A stretch of DNA of 64,000 bases from Anoplopoma fimbria (Eukaryota > Chordata > Actinopteri > Perciformes > Anoplopomatidae): NCBI RefSeq assembly GCF_027596085.1, contig NC_072454.1:26312323-26376322 (forward strand). The letters are read 5' to 3'. Positions 28,245 through 40,655 of this stretch are shown one piece after another. The position numbers were made by a program, and so were the translations under genes. The notes below the pieces were generated by a model. That model had not been told where the DNA came from. It worked only from the letters and a program-made list of their open reading frames with translations, and did not search any database. Within the stretch, counting starts at the first letter, position 1; each line of letters starts with the position of its first letter.

Positions 28245-28568
28245 TACATCTCTGGTAGCAGCAACGACCTGTCAATCACAGTAGCCCCGCCCTAAAGCAT
28301 CCCCTGCTTTATGGTCTGTTTGACTCTAAATGGAGCATCATTTACTAAATGAACATCATGCTGTATTGAAGAAGACTTGAAACTAGAGATTGAGACCATA
28401 AACTCATGTTTACAATGTTTACTGAGGGAATAAATCAAGAGAGAAGTAGAGTCATTTTCTCATAGACTTCTATACAACCAGACTTCTCTCTGCAAACGGA
28501 GAAAACCCCCTGATGCAAATTTTGAGACACTTCCGCATTAGCTTCACTCTTCAGAACCAGAGGTTTGT

Positions 28569-30377
28569 TGCTACTAAGAGACCCTTTAGAAAACCCTTTT
28601 TTTAAACTTTTTTTGTAGGAGACAGGGATGGTCTCAGAGGAAGAGGGACAATTCAGGATCGCTTTTGAAACCTTTCAATTCCAGTAATTCTCTCCATCAG
28701 CGACTGAGGTTGTCTCTTGTTTTCGCCTGTGCTCAATCACTGTCCCTTTTAGCCTTTTGTGCCTCACACCTGAAGCTCTGTACTATGAAAAGCAAACAAC
28801 TAAAGGTAAAGAAGTAACTGTCGGAGGAATAAGTGTGTTTCAGAATTCGTAGTATTCATGCAGTTAACACTGATTATTTAACCTTGCAAAATTATTTAGT
28901 CATTAAACTGATGTTATTGGAATAACATTTTGTAATTTGTAGTATATTAGGTATTTTTTTGTGAAATCTCTTCCCAAGTGTCAGGTAAAATGTGTGACCA
29001 TATACCATATAATCCCCATTTACTCCTTAATTTCTACAGTATATTTATCTACAATAACTGAATTACAGTCAGTAAGTATAAATTTGTACTAACAATTCAT
29101 CTTAACCAGTTTGTGTGATGCCACTTGTCTAAATGAGCTAACACTTAAATCGTCACCTGGAAAACACTACATTTTAACTTGGCACAGTTTCAGTTATGGA
29201 CATGAATGAGAATAATTTGATGTTTACTTTTGGTTCCACAGCAATGCCTGTACCCTGAGTAAAAGTCTGCATCTGTTTTGGAGAGGTTGATTAAAGGTTT
29301 ATGTTGGCAGCATGAAGGCTACATCATATGCATTTGTGTAGTAGTGTGGTGAGATAAGCAGGTCATAAAACTAAAACCCAGTAAACACAGTGGACATTGT
29401 AAAGGCTGGGGCTGGATGTAGTGGAGAATAACGGCTGGACTCACCTCAGACACTCTTTTTTATCTTTCCCAGGAACACAATTCACTCACCACTTTCGGCT
29501 GACATACATGAAGCCAACTAGGTTCAAAGTTTAAAATTATGCCGATTTTAGAATCAGAATCAGGTTTATTGCCAAGTAGGATTTCATTTACGTTTGGTGC
29601 ATTAAATAAACATATTAAGATAAAATAAAAATGCAGGCAAAGTACTGCTAAAGTCAAGACCATTGTGTAGAATAACACATTAAAAACAAATATGGTATAG
29701 ATTGGTTTCTATAAAAATACTAAAACAAATAATTTCAACATAACTGCTTTAATTTTAAAACTGTTGCCACTTCATGGATTTTACACATACCGCTTTCCCA
29801 GATATGATACCACTCAGCCCGTGAAGACAGTTGTATAATGGCCTGTGAGGCGCACAGAAAACCACCCCTGGTGTGGGTATTTCCTGGAGGGAAAAGGAAA
29901 CATCTATATAACTTTAAGCTTTAGAGGCATCATCCTCATATGAGTGATGGTAGTCAGTATCTGCAGTCCTCAGATTAATCTAGTAATCATAAAGTGCAGA
30001 ATGTTGCTCTGAAATGTATTGTACATTCCGCCACTGGACACAGCAACACCGTTCTGGTAATTCCAGCCTTGCTTATATCATCATCAATAAAATCCCTCCA
30101 ACTCAAGCAGTCAAAGATAATAACACACACAATGTTTGAAATAAGCAATGACTTGACCTTCTTTTTGAGATAGTTGTGACTGATTATTTAAATGTGTTGT
30201 TTTGGTCCCGAGCTGAGCAGTGCTGACAGCGTGCCGGCTGTGGGACTGTGCGTCCTCGCATTGCACCCTAAAAATATCTCTGACCAACAGCGGATCAGAG
30301 GGGGCAGCAACCCGCCCGGCATGGAGTCACCCCCAAGCCTCTCACAGGAGGAGCATAGGAGGCACCCAGAGCTGTGC
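28569..30377. other. Upstream region of col13a1, no recognised gene
   Basis: It contains the right inverted-repeat arm 28720-28764 and, at about 29548-29600, a minus-strand retroelement tail (AGAATCAGAATCAGGTTTAT TGCCAAGTAGG) like the one at 48590-48650 on the plus strand. From about 30190 to 30377 GC content rises (GTGCCGGCTGTGGGACTGTG), as expected near a promoter. No TATA box was identified. Confidence 0.5.
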
Positions 30378-31256
<879 letters not shown>

Positions 31257-31589
31257 CTGGCTCAGGTTTCAGAGACGCACAGGCTGCTGACCTGCAGCAG
31301 ACTGTGGGCTCGCTCAGAGGAGAAGCAGTGAACGCAGCACTGAGGGACACAGAGGAGAGAGAGGGATAGAGAGGATAGAGTCCGTCCCTGTGAACCAGGA
31401 ACATTACCCACCTGTCCAGTAACCTTCATGTAGGTGCTCATCTGAGTGCAGGACAGTAGTTTGGAGACAGTTTGCAGAAGAAAGAGACAGAGACAGACTG
31501 CCTCTCAGCTCCAACGTGCAGGACCTCGGGTTCCTCTCCGCCGGATGACAGAGGGTTCTGTGTGGATAACAGCAGAGGTAGAAGTCTAA
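31257..31589 (+). promoter_or_regulatory. col13a1: Probable col13a1 proximal promoter / 5' UTR
   Basis: These 333 nt lie between the polypurine tract and the start codon. They are moderately GC-rich with GCTCAGAGGAGAAGCAGTGA and CTCTCCGCCGGATGACAGAG, and lack a TATA box. The transcription start site cannot be located from sequence alone. It contains a 14-codon upstream ORF. Confidence 0.5.
31545..31589 (+). other. Upstream ORF directly abutting the col13a1 start codon
   Basis: ATG at 31545-31547 opens a 14-codon frame (MTEGSVWITAEVEV) ending with TAA at 31587-31589. The main ATG begins at the next base, giving TAAATGG. Both frames are in register. The uORF start context (CGG before ATG, A after) is weak, so leaky scanning or reinitiation would be plausible if the transcript starts upstream of it. 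Confidence 0.5.
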
Positions 31590-31889
31590 ATGGATGAGCA
31601 CCAGCAGTGGGGAGTCGGCGGTAAAGCGGGTGAGGAGAGGCCGTGGAGAGATGGGAGAGCTGGGAGAGATGGGAGAGATGGGAGAGCTGGGAGAGACGTG
31701 CCGTGCGTCATGGTGTGCATTGCAGCGTCTGTTCTGTGCGTCGGAGTTTGCATTGTGGTTTTGGTTCGGACCTCGGAGCTGCAGACCAGGATAGTAAGTC
31801 TGGAGCAGCGGCAGCTTTCCGCCTGGATGTTGTCCATGGAACAGGTGGAGCCCGTCATCCTGGGCCGACTGGACCAGATCCTGGAGGAG
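31590..31889 (+). CDS. col13a1: Collagen XIII alpha-1 chain, coding exon 1 (partial gene)
   Basis: Encodes the N-terminal 100 residues of a type II transmembrane collagen, a trimeric adhesion protein known from cell-cell and neuromuscular junctions. Residues 1-36 are a charged Gly/Arg/Asp-rich cytoplasmic tail. Residues 37-59 (VPCVMVCIAASVLCVGVCIV...) are one hydrophobic span with several Cys. Residues 60-100 form the juxtamembrane coiled-coil region (RTSELQTRIVSLEQ ... VILGRLDQILEE). The pattern RT-ELQ-R-LE and ILGR-(L/V)-(D/N)-Q-(I/L)-L-(E/D)-E is what I recall of vertebrate collagen XIII, and it fits less well to the relatives XXIII and XXV. The exon ends after a whole codon at GAG|GTGAGA, a consensus donor. 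ATG 31590 is chosen because it is in frame with the span; TAA lies directly before it. The next exon is at 39662. The main alternative is another MACIT-type collagen. Confidence 0.86.
31647..31697 (+). repeat. 9-bp in-frame tandem repeat in col13a1 cytoplasmic tail
   Basis: Nearly six units of AGAGAT/AGAGCT + GGG encode residues 20-36, giving five consecutive Gly-X-Y triplets (GRA, GRD, GRD, GRA, GRD) on the cytoplasmic side of the membrane. Whole-codon units keep the frame, so unit number may vary without breaking the protein. Confidence 0.9.
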
Positions 31890-32479
31890 GTGAGAACTCC
31901 TACCGTCTCAGAGACACCGCTGTGATACCTGTGATACCTGTGATACCTGTGATAACCTCAAACACTCACCCGGCGTCCCTTCATGGGTCAAGTCATTTGA
32001 AAAAGTTAAAAGTAACTCGCTTTAAATCACCTTCATTTCAATCGGGGTCGGGAATCTTATCCAGTGCAAACAAATGACCTGTTCAGTTGTCAGTTCTTTG
32101 GTGGCTTTAAGTCAGATGTGGGGTGAATGAATGGGACTGTCTGCAGAGGTTAAAGGGTTTCTTCAGTAAAACCTCAAATGCATTCGGTCAATTGTTATTT
32201 TCTAGCCTGAAATAGAAGATACTGTAGTGATCAACATAGAAGTTCCATTTTATAACTATTTCACCCCCCAAATCATGACGAATAAGTAAATAAATGGAAT
32301 TTTCAGGTAAAAGAAGGAAAAGGGTCTCAGTTTCATTACGTTTCAGTAGATTTCTATATTCTACACTTTCAGATGGGACTTGTAGATTTGAGCAGATGAT
32401 GGCTAGTGTGAGAGGATAGGACAGAAGGATGATAAGCATTACGCTTCATCATCTATCTTTTGATTTAGTCTTGATCAAA

Positions 32480-32580
32480 CAATAATAATAATAATTATGA
32501 TAATAATGTCAATAATAATTAATAATAATATTTACGATAATAATAATATAAATAACAATAATAATACATAATACATTATT
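32480..32580. repeat. AAT-rich imperfect microsatellite
   Basis: Irregular (AAT)n / (ATA)n run with point changes, in col13a1 intron 1. A similar short (TAC)n(TAA)n run lies at 36043-36075. Confidence 0.9.
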
Positions 32581-35167
32581 TGAAGGAGGTTTATAAGTCG
32601 TTTCTTATAGGTGATGTTCTGCTGATTATTTAGAAAAATGTGTCATATTCAAATATGAAATAATTCATAACTTAGTTTATTTTGGCAAACCCAAACTTGG
32701 TCTTATTAATGGCTTCTGGCTGATTTATGAAGCATTACTAGATACTTTATTAATCATTATTAAAGCGATAAGGATTGATAAAGCAGTGTTTCTACACAGC
32801 TTGGCCCCGTGTGCATCTTCACTCAGCTCTCCCTTTCACATCTGTTGCTCCTAAAGTCGCCCTCTGTGCTGTTCTGTCGTTGACCACTTCCACAGCTACA
32901 CTAACAAGCTCTTCCACAGTGATTGAAGTCAGACAGGGACCCTGTTTTCCTTTCCACCGTTTGCTTTGGCCTAACTTTTCTCAACTGCTTCCAGTCTCTA
33001 TGCTAAGCCATGCTAACCAAACCTGTTCTTCCTCCTAACTCCTTAGGTGTCTGTATGATTAACTCCAATTTAAACCTATCCACATCACTATTAGACGGTC
33101 ATAGTGACTTATGTTGTGAGAGCGAGAAAGTCAATGTAGGGAGGAGATATAGGGTGGTTGGTTGGCTCACACAAAAATGACTTTCACCCAGGACACCGCT
33201 GTTTGTGTTCCGTGTGAAACCAAGTCAACATTTATCTATTTTAACCTTAGTTTTGTACAAAAAAATGTACTTATTTGAACCGTAACCACTATTTGCAGAC
33301 GCCTAAACAAGTAGTTTTGTTGTGAAAGGAAACCTAAATTGGATTGTTGTTTAGAAAAGACACTGTATGAATGTTATGTGCGGCAATTGTATGTTTCCTA
33401 TCAACACAAAAGTTTATTTTGAAAAGACACTATACATGTATGGAGAGGAAACTGACCCACCGTCTCTGACTCATCCAAAGCGAACAGAGAGGAACATAGA
33501 GCGCCATAGTTTGAAGCCGACCAAGCAGCCGTATGGACTCCTTCATATGTGTCATCAAATAGTACAAAGAGGTGGAGGAGTACTGAAGGACTCAGTTATG
33601 TCCAATCAAAGGTGCTGGAGATATCCAGTCTTGTTTGAGTGCCTGGCTCTGGAGCTCCTCCATGGGGCCCGGTGAGGAGGATCTCTCCGTCTTCATCTGC
33701 AGGCGGGCCTGGGGCGATGCAGCCTGCCTCTTTGTTTATCCCTGCATGTATAAATACGTATTATTAATGGGACACAAGCACAGATGTGTCCTTTTGTAGA
33801 GAATGAGAGTCTCTCTCTGTGATACTTTCACCCAACACTATACAGAATCCCTGTCTCCTTCGGTGATGACCAGTTTCCTCTGTTATGGAAAAGTAGCCCT
33901 GTTCCAGCAGCACGGGGTTGCTCCTTATTATTCCACTCCAGTTTGGACTAAAGCAGAATCCATTATCTTATTGAGTGTTGCATGTGGCAATGTCTACTAT
34001 TTCAAGAACAGCAGACAGTGCAGTGGCTGCACAGCTTCTAGGAGTGTGGTTGCCAGGATTGTTACCAACCTTCCTGTACAGAGACCTAAACCAAACCTGT
34101 GCTGACTAACCGTGTCTGGCAACATGTAGCGGGGTGACAATGCACTGCATCATGTCCCCCTGTTTCTCACATTTCTGTTTCGTGTGGATGAAACTAACAA
34201 GATAAAGTGTGTTAATTATTGAGCTTCAGATGTGTTGGTAGGTGTTAATGGTGTAAAGGACCGTAGTAATGAAACATGGATTAATTCAACAATTTAACCA
34301 TTATAGTATAAAATAAAGTTTTACCGCTGATCGTTATCGGCCAATATTCAACAATAATATTCTAATAATCAAACAGGAGATTGGCATTATTGCTTTCTAT
34401 TCGCCAATCCCTGATAATGCTGTTGTGAACATATCTGTGTTGAAATTTGTTTTGTCATCAATACAAGTACAATCCTTTATTTCTTAAGTGTCTGAATTGT
34501 GCGTTTTAATGCAATAGCCTCTGTAAATGAGAAGTAGAAAGAAGAAAATAGTTTTTTATATTTATTTAGGGGCAAATTAATGTTAAAATTAATCAGGAAT
34601 TTGAAATAATCTTTAGAATAATCAATTAGAAAAATGATTGTTAGGTGCAGCCCTAATTGGTACTTATCTGTTATATGTTTCATAACATTTGACGGTGGAT
34701 TATTTAATAATTTCTCTCTATAAGTAAAACATACATTCCTATATATTCCTATATTGAAAAGAAAAACAAATAAGGTGTGAAAGTTCACAGCTTCTTTTCA
34801 CTGCAAGTAAAGAATAAGCTTTGTGAGGTCCTTGAAGGCAATTGTAGCTCTACCAAAACAACAGCCATAACCTCAACAACACCCCTGACAACAGCCCAAG
34901 CCCCTCCCCCTACTCTCTCTTTATTATCTCGCCCCAAACTTGGCCCCTTTAACATTTACAATTTACCACAAAGTGCTCTCTGCAGACTGGGGGGAGACCT
35001 GGTGTGTGCGTAGTGAGTGCAGAGGCATGATGGGAGGTGGAGGCCACGTTGTGAGGTGTAGAAACGTCTCCCCCTGCTCCCCACAGACCTGTCACCCAAT
35101 ACACTGTAAGGCATTCACACCACACAAACACAAAGACATGCATATACACGTATGCTACCTCTAAGAT

Positions 35168-35169
35168 AT

Positions 35170-35212
<43 letters not shown>

Positions 35213-35319
35213 TATAAATGACCCATGGACTAATCAGACAGCCGAGTGCAAACAGCGCACTTGAAGTAGAAGTGCCTGAGCCACCTCTGTTCTTCATCAG
35301 AGCACAGTTAGTGATGGTT

Positions 35320-35359
<40 letters not shown>

Positions 35360-35375
35360 ACAAACACACACACAC
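35168..35375. repeat. Facing (TG)n and (CA)n microsatellites
   Basis: A TG tract (about 35168-35209) and a CA tract (about 35320-35375, with TA and AA interruptions) are separated by about 110 nt of non-repetitive DNA. Being reverse complements, the two tracts could pair into a long stem in RNA or single-stranded DNA. Confidence 0.95.
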
Positions 35376-36915
35376 TGAGTGACTTTTTTCGCCTACCTGA
35401 ATGATACATTATGGTCGAGCGTGAGACTAAACAGGCTCGCTGACAATTGTAGATATTGTAAAGATATCCAGCGCAGTAAGGGTTTACAATGAGCAAACGT
35501 AAGAGTGTTTTTCCTCATGAAAACATCACATCACTGTCCAGAAGAAAAGAATCATTAAGACATTTCATGACACGGTATTAAATGCTTTCCGTCTGTGTGA
35601 TTGATGATACCCATGTGCTAATAGTGTACCTGCTAGATACATCAGCTGCTGCTCGAGGGGAACAGACTTCAGCTACAAGAGGCCTGAAAACCCCACAGCA
35701 GCATCTCTGCTGGATAAAATGTAGAGAGAGAGCTCCATCAGCTTCTTCAGCTCATCAACTATTATGGGTTTCTTTCTTTGGTCTTATGGGACTTTATCAT
35801 CCACGAATGATTGTCCTCTAAAGCACTTGCTAATTTCAACGGAAAACTTGCTAGCATTCAGAAAACTAAAGCATTTAGAAAACTAAAAAACCTGTCTTTA
35901 CCCCAACCATCTGCATTCTCGTTAGCTTTTCACTTCAATTTTATCTATGGTCTGCAGCTGCCAATATGAAAATGTATTAATCTAATGGAGTTTATTTTAT
36001 GAGGAAAACTCATGCAGTATCAGTATTGGTTATATACGTATAATACTACTACTACTACTAATAATAATAATAATACAAACAATAATGGCAATTTAAATTA
36101 AAATGAAAACACTTTTAAATACATGAAAAAACATACACATGATTAGATGAAATCTAAGTCAAAATCAAGTTGAAATTAAATTTCACATCAAAAATGTTTA
36201 ACTGATATCATGACAGTAGAATATCAACAATAATGTAGCTGGATGGGAAAATTAACAAGAAATTTATATCATTTTCATGCTTAGACAATTTGCAACCAGA
36301 AGGCGAGAACGGAATTGCAAACTGTTCTTTTTGCTTTTGAATTATGTCGTGCTCATTCAAATGACAATGTAATGTAATGTGACCTCAGTCCAGCAGTTAG
36401 GGTCTTGTGAGAAACTATGTTTTTATGGACATATTAAATAAACCTTGTTATTGGATAACATAACCTTTGTGAAAAAAATAACCACTCAAAATTTTGTGAG
36501 AAAGGAAGCATCATTTAATTTTATAGGAATTTGCCTTATTTCAAATGTCAGTAATTTATTTTTACTACTTTCTACAATTCATTTCAGTTTGACTTCAAGG
36601 TTGCGTCCTCAATCCATACTTACGTGCTGTTTAGTATGCTAAAACAGTATGTCTTGAACAGTCTTGAACCTCAATCTGAAACCAGTAGTACGTGAATTGC
36701 ATTGAAATATTACAAACATACATACATACAAACACCCCATAGTGGAATACAATAAGTGAAGTGAAGGCCTGGACTCAGAACACTATAACAGGAAGTGTGT
36801 GGAGCAGCAGTGCCAGCTCTCGCTGTTAATCTGACTACAGAATAGTAGAAAGGTTTGTCATCCTTTTAAAATAGAATGGTCAAACCCCATTCAAACACTC
36901 ATGGCATTGGGTTAC

Positions 36916-36916
<1 letters not shown>

Positions 36917-36958
<42 letters not shown>
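36917..36958. repeat. (CA)n microsatellite
   Basis: About 20 CA units in col13a1 intron 1. Confidence 0.97.
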
Positions 36959-36961
<3 letters not shown>

Positions 36962-37847
36962 CTTCAATCCCTCAATCAGATCCCTTTCCCCAAAGCCCGG
37001 CTGCTCTGCATGTACATCCCACTGTCATAGTCTGTAGGATACCATGGTATGACCTTGATAAGAAGCACACAAGCTCTCTAGTAAGATGCAGAGCTGAAAT
37101 AGTTGAGGCAGAACACCTATCTCCTGGCCATTTTGGCTCTGCTACCTCCGTGTTTGCTTGTGACGTCAGAGGTTAGATGTGAGTGTTTATGGTGCAGCTC
37201 TTTTTCTTACAACTGACTGCTACCATATAACTGAATCTTCTCCACTCTGCATTACCTCCATTATCTGGTTTTGAGAATGTGTCTTTCTGGTTGGACTGGT
37301 GGGAGTTCTTTGCTGCACAGCTCTCTGGATCAGTCCGACTAAAGACTTCTCCAGTTGTGAGTGGGCTCTGCCAGTATCAACCAAATAAACTCTTGCAGGA
37401 ATTCATGAATAACATAAAGTGGGTTGAAGGGAAATGTCTGTCTGAGAGTTGAGTCATTTTTTATCACATTTCATTCTGCATGAGACTTTTGAATAAAGAC
37501 AGCACTTAAATTTGGAATCCCTGGTTATTTTGAGGCAGTTATAGATTTTTACGAGTGTGTTTCATAGCTAACCCCATACTTAAGGAATGAAAGCCTTATG
37601 TAAGTCCTGTAGGACAAACATTCTTTTTTAAAATCTACATTAATCTACAGTTTCTCTTTTGCCCTTTTGCTTATCAAGGCCTCAATGTGCTTAAAACTAA
37701 ATGTTGGGCCCATATGACGTCAGGCTTTAGACTTCTACAGAAGACACGTATTGACATGAAAAATGGCCAGGCAAATCTAACACATGTCCCGTTAATGATC
37801 CTCCATGGTTCAACCCATGGCCATTGATTTTGATGGAGATTGATTTT

Positions 37848-38000
37848 CAAATATAGGGTAAATGTAGCGCACAGCCTACAGGAGCAATTTGGGGTTAAGT
37901 GTCTTGCCCCAGGACACATAGCATTGGACTAGTGGAGACAGTGATCAAACTCCCATACCTCTGATTGAATGACAACCCACGCTACCACTGAACCACAGTT
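37848..38000 (-). mobile_element. tRNA-derived SINE, minus strand, 5' part
   Basis: On the minus strand TGGTTCAGTGG (37985-37995) fits a Pol III A box and GTTTGATCACT (37940-37950) a B box, about 35 nt apart as in a tRNA. Then follow GTGTCCTGGGGCAAGACACT and TAACCCCAAATTGCTCCTGT, the body of a teleost tRNA-derived SINE. The copy is 3' truncated. Confidence 0.75.
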
Positions 38001-39661
38001 TAGTGTCATAAACTGAATAGGACTGAACAGACTAATCTGACCACAAACTAAACACAGACCATTTATGAAACAAGAGGATAACACAAAAAATAAACCCTAC
38101 AACCTAAACTGCAAATAAAATCCAATGGGACAATTAGTATACCAGTATAATAACGGCAGTTAACCAAAGCAAAAGCACTTACAAACTGATATACCCTAAA
38201 GAAATAAACAAAATCTCTAAACCATAAATCCCAATTCCCCCATCATGTGGTGGGCACATATTACATTATAATTGGCCACTTGTATTTAAAGTTGCGTTCC
38301 AACTAAGCAGTCGTTAATTTCAGTTCATTACACATTAGAAGGGTTAGGTCACGTTTCCATTAGCAGAAGTTGTGGATGGTACCAACAGAACCACTCCATT
38401 CTTGGTACCACCGCGGTCGAGGTTCCACGCAAGCTGAGCAATACCGATACCGATACTAGAAGGTGGAGTTAAAGACCACTGCAGACCAATGATTGGTCAG
38501 AGAGGATCGTCACTAGTATGGCACAAGACGTGCTGCACAAACCCACCTCTATTAAATAGCCAAGCTATTGTCAATAGTGGTTGCAATTTTTGTATACACT
38601 TGACCCAGATAAAAAAAAATTTGCCAGTTCAAAAAACGATGACTGATACGTTATGTACACTACGCCTTACAATTGACTAAGTACAGACGTTCCTCTTGAC
38701 ATTGTGGTCGCTATGGCGATCAGCTGAGAGTCCCACCTACACTGAGGAGGAACTATCAGCATGGCATTCAGCAGGTGCAGCCATCACTCCATCCTCCCAC
38801 AAACTAGGAGAACAGGCCCACTGAGGTAACAGGCTGTGCCCAGAATACCGCAGCAATGCTCAGAATAACAGGGCCTCCATGACATCCCCTTCAGCACCTG
38901 TTGCATGCTCTGAACAGTAACCAGCAGTGGGACTGACTTCTATGCAGTGGAGAAGGCACACGGATGCTTTTCTTTTCTGTTCAGGGTCACATCACATGCC
39001 GGCTTTTGTTTATCTAATGAGGTCAACTGTCACACGTTGGTATCTGGAGAAGGACTAAAAGGTGTTGGCTGGCCCTGTGCCAACAATGAAACAATAAGTG
39101 ACAATATTGGTAGTTCCAGTTTGAATGTATGCAAGGAAATTATATTTGTCAGCTATTTTCTTTGACACTTCTGCATGCTCCTGGTGATGGTTTCTAAGTA
39201 AAACCCAAACCTTAAGAATGAAACAACATATTCATACTTCTATATATGAATCAGACTTCTACAGCACATTTAAACACGTGATCAGTTTCCCTGATTTCTC
39301 ACAGTAATGTGATTTCCTTTGGTATTTAAGCACAGTAATACCCCCTTGACAAACCAATCTCAAGTCAAGGTATTTTTGCCCAGATCATACATTTTTTTTA
39401 TATTTGCTCAGTTATCATGAAATTGTAACTTGGCTTCCTATCCATGAAAGTTCACTGTTAACATTGTTAGGAAGTCCTAAAAGTGTTCTGAGTCATGGAA
39501 GGATTCACACACTTTCTGATGGAAGTCAGAAAGTGTGGAACAAGCGAGTAAATTGAGCTTGGGCTGAGGTTGTTTGGAGTTGTTGTTTTTTGATAGATTA
39601 TTAGTAGAGTACTAAGGATTCAGTGCGCTCTAACATTCTTCCTCTATTCCCTATCGTGCAG

Positions 39662-39731
39662 AAGCTTGCAGCGAGACTACCGAAGACACGGGAGTCGAGG
39701 GAGGCTCCCCACAGCTGCCTCTGTCCCCCAG
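39662..39731 (+). CDS. col13a1: Collagen XIII alpha-1 chain, coding exon 2 (70 nt)
   Basis: Joined in phase 0 after exon 1, the 70 nt give residues 101-123 plus the first base of a Gly codon: KLAARLPKTRESREAPHSC, then LCPP and G. This fits the region that links the membrane coiled coil to the first collagenous domain. RESR before EAP (residues 110-113) is a minimal furin-type RxxR site, where the family has a stronger multi-Arg site used for ectodomain shedding. The Cys-x-Cys-Pro-Pro-Gly motif (residues 119-124) marks the start of the triple helix. Acceptor ...CCCTATCGTGCAG and donor CAG|GTTAGT are both consensus. No ATG-initiated frame covers it, so homology and splice signals are what reveal it. 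The next exon, completing the Gly codon, was not found in the window. Confidence 0.86.
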
Positions 39732-40328
39732 GTTAGTCCCCCCCACACACACACACCACACCCATTTACACGATCCTCACTTTCTCTTACTGACTGACAC
39801 TGAACACAGGTGAGAAGCTACATTTGGCCATTCAAAATGTCAAATACATACCGGTCACTGTCTTCACCACTCAACGCGAGAGATATGCAAGTCCTAAAGG
39901 TCCTAAAGATGGTCAAAACCCTGCTGCTTCTCCACTGGATATACAATATGTACACATGCAGCTAGTGGAGATGATAGGTTCTCATGTTGCTCCAGCATAG
40001 AGCATAGACAGAGCTGCAGTGTTCGGAAGCACTGCCAAAGGTCAGGAGGTATCTTCATCAACCATCACAATTATCAGTGTTGCACTGCTGTGTTTTTGAT
40101 GTGCATCAGTGCAGTTAATACTACTTACCTACATTTTTTTATTCTTTTCCCTTGTCAGACATAATCAAGCAGGGCTAGGAATTCCAAAAGATTTATGTAA
40201 CAAAAAAAGGGTTTCAGATTTGCATCCCAAAGCTAAAGCAGCAGGACTGCCAACACCGACACAGTAAGGACACCTGATTCTCTGCTGCAGTCCCCAGGTG
40301 GTAGTCATTAAGTCATGAGATAGACAAG

Positions 40329-40440
<112 letters not shown>

Positions 40441-40544
40441 ACTCTTGCACTTATTCTCCTCATGTTGGACGGATAGTAGGAAAAGCTCCCATGTTTGGAA
40501 TTGTTCCTGTGGCCAGACAACTTAAGACAGTGTTATTTATTTAA

Positions 40545-40655
40545 TTATTCATTCATTCTCAGGGACAATGCACACTGATCTACATTTCTGTAAATGTGCT
40601 AGTATTAGCCAAAAGGCTAATGTGTTAACTGTTGTCCTGTGGCCCGATGTTAAAA
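40545..40655 (+). repeat. Dispersed repeat fragment (low certainty)
   Basis: The segment with GGGACAATGCACACTGATCT, CATTTCTGTAAATGTGCTAG and TATTAGCCAAAAGGCTAATG resembles an interspersed repeat I recall from teleost genomes. There is no second copy in this window to confirm it. Confidence 0.4.

Larger units (their letters stand above)
26687..28568 (+). repeat. Dispersed repeat family R1, copy interrupted by Tc1
   Basis: The left part 26687-26878 and right part 28245-28568 together align with the minus-strand copy at 9253-9600 and with the ends of the copy at 6206-6430. Landmarks are CATAGATTGTATATATGAAG, GTTTTGAAGCCTTGAGTTCT, GAGACCATAAACTCATGTTT and CTTCACTCTTCAGAACCAGA. The Tc1 element sits at a TA in the centre. 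Confidence 0.75.
31890..39661 (+). other. col13a1: col13a1 intron 1 (7772 bp)
   Basis: It is bounded by donor GT at 31890 and acceptor AG at 39660-39661. A pyrimidine-rich tract (TTCTTCCTCTATTCCCTATC) and a possible branch point CTCTAAC (39628-39634, A about 29 nt before exon 2) precede the acceptor. Inside are four TGTGATACC-like units (31919-31960), AT-rich trinucleotide DNA, two TG/CA tracts in opposite orientation, a CA tract, a minus-strand SINE and a small hairpin (39508-39537). No other coding exon was recognised. Phase 0. Confidence 0.8.

Noticed and set aside
31594..31794. Alternative ATG frame overlapping col13a1 exon 1
   Set aside because: It does not contain the membrane span or the conserved coiled-coil motif and ends at a stop inside the exon.
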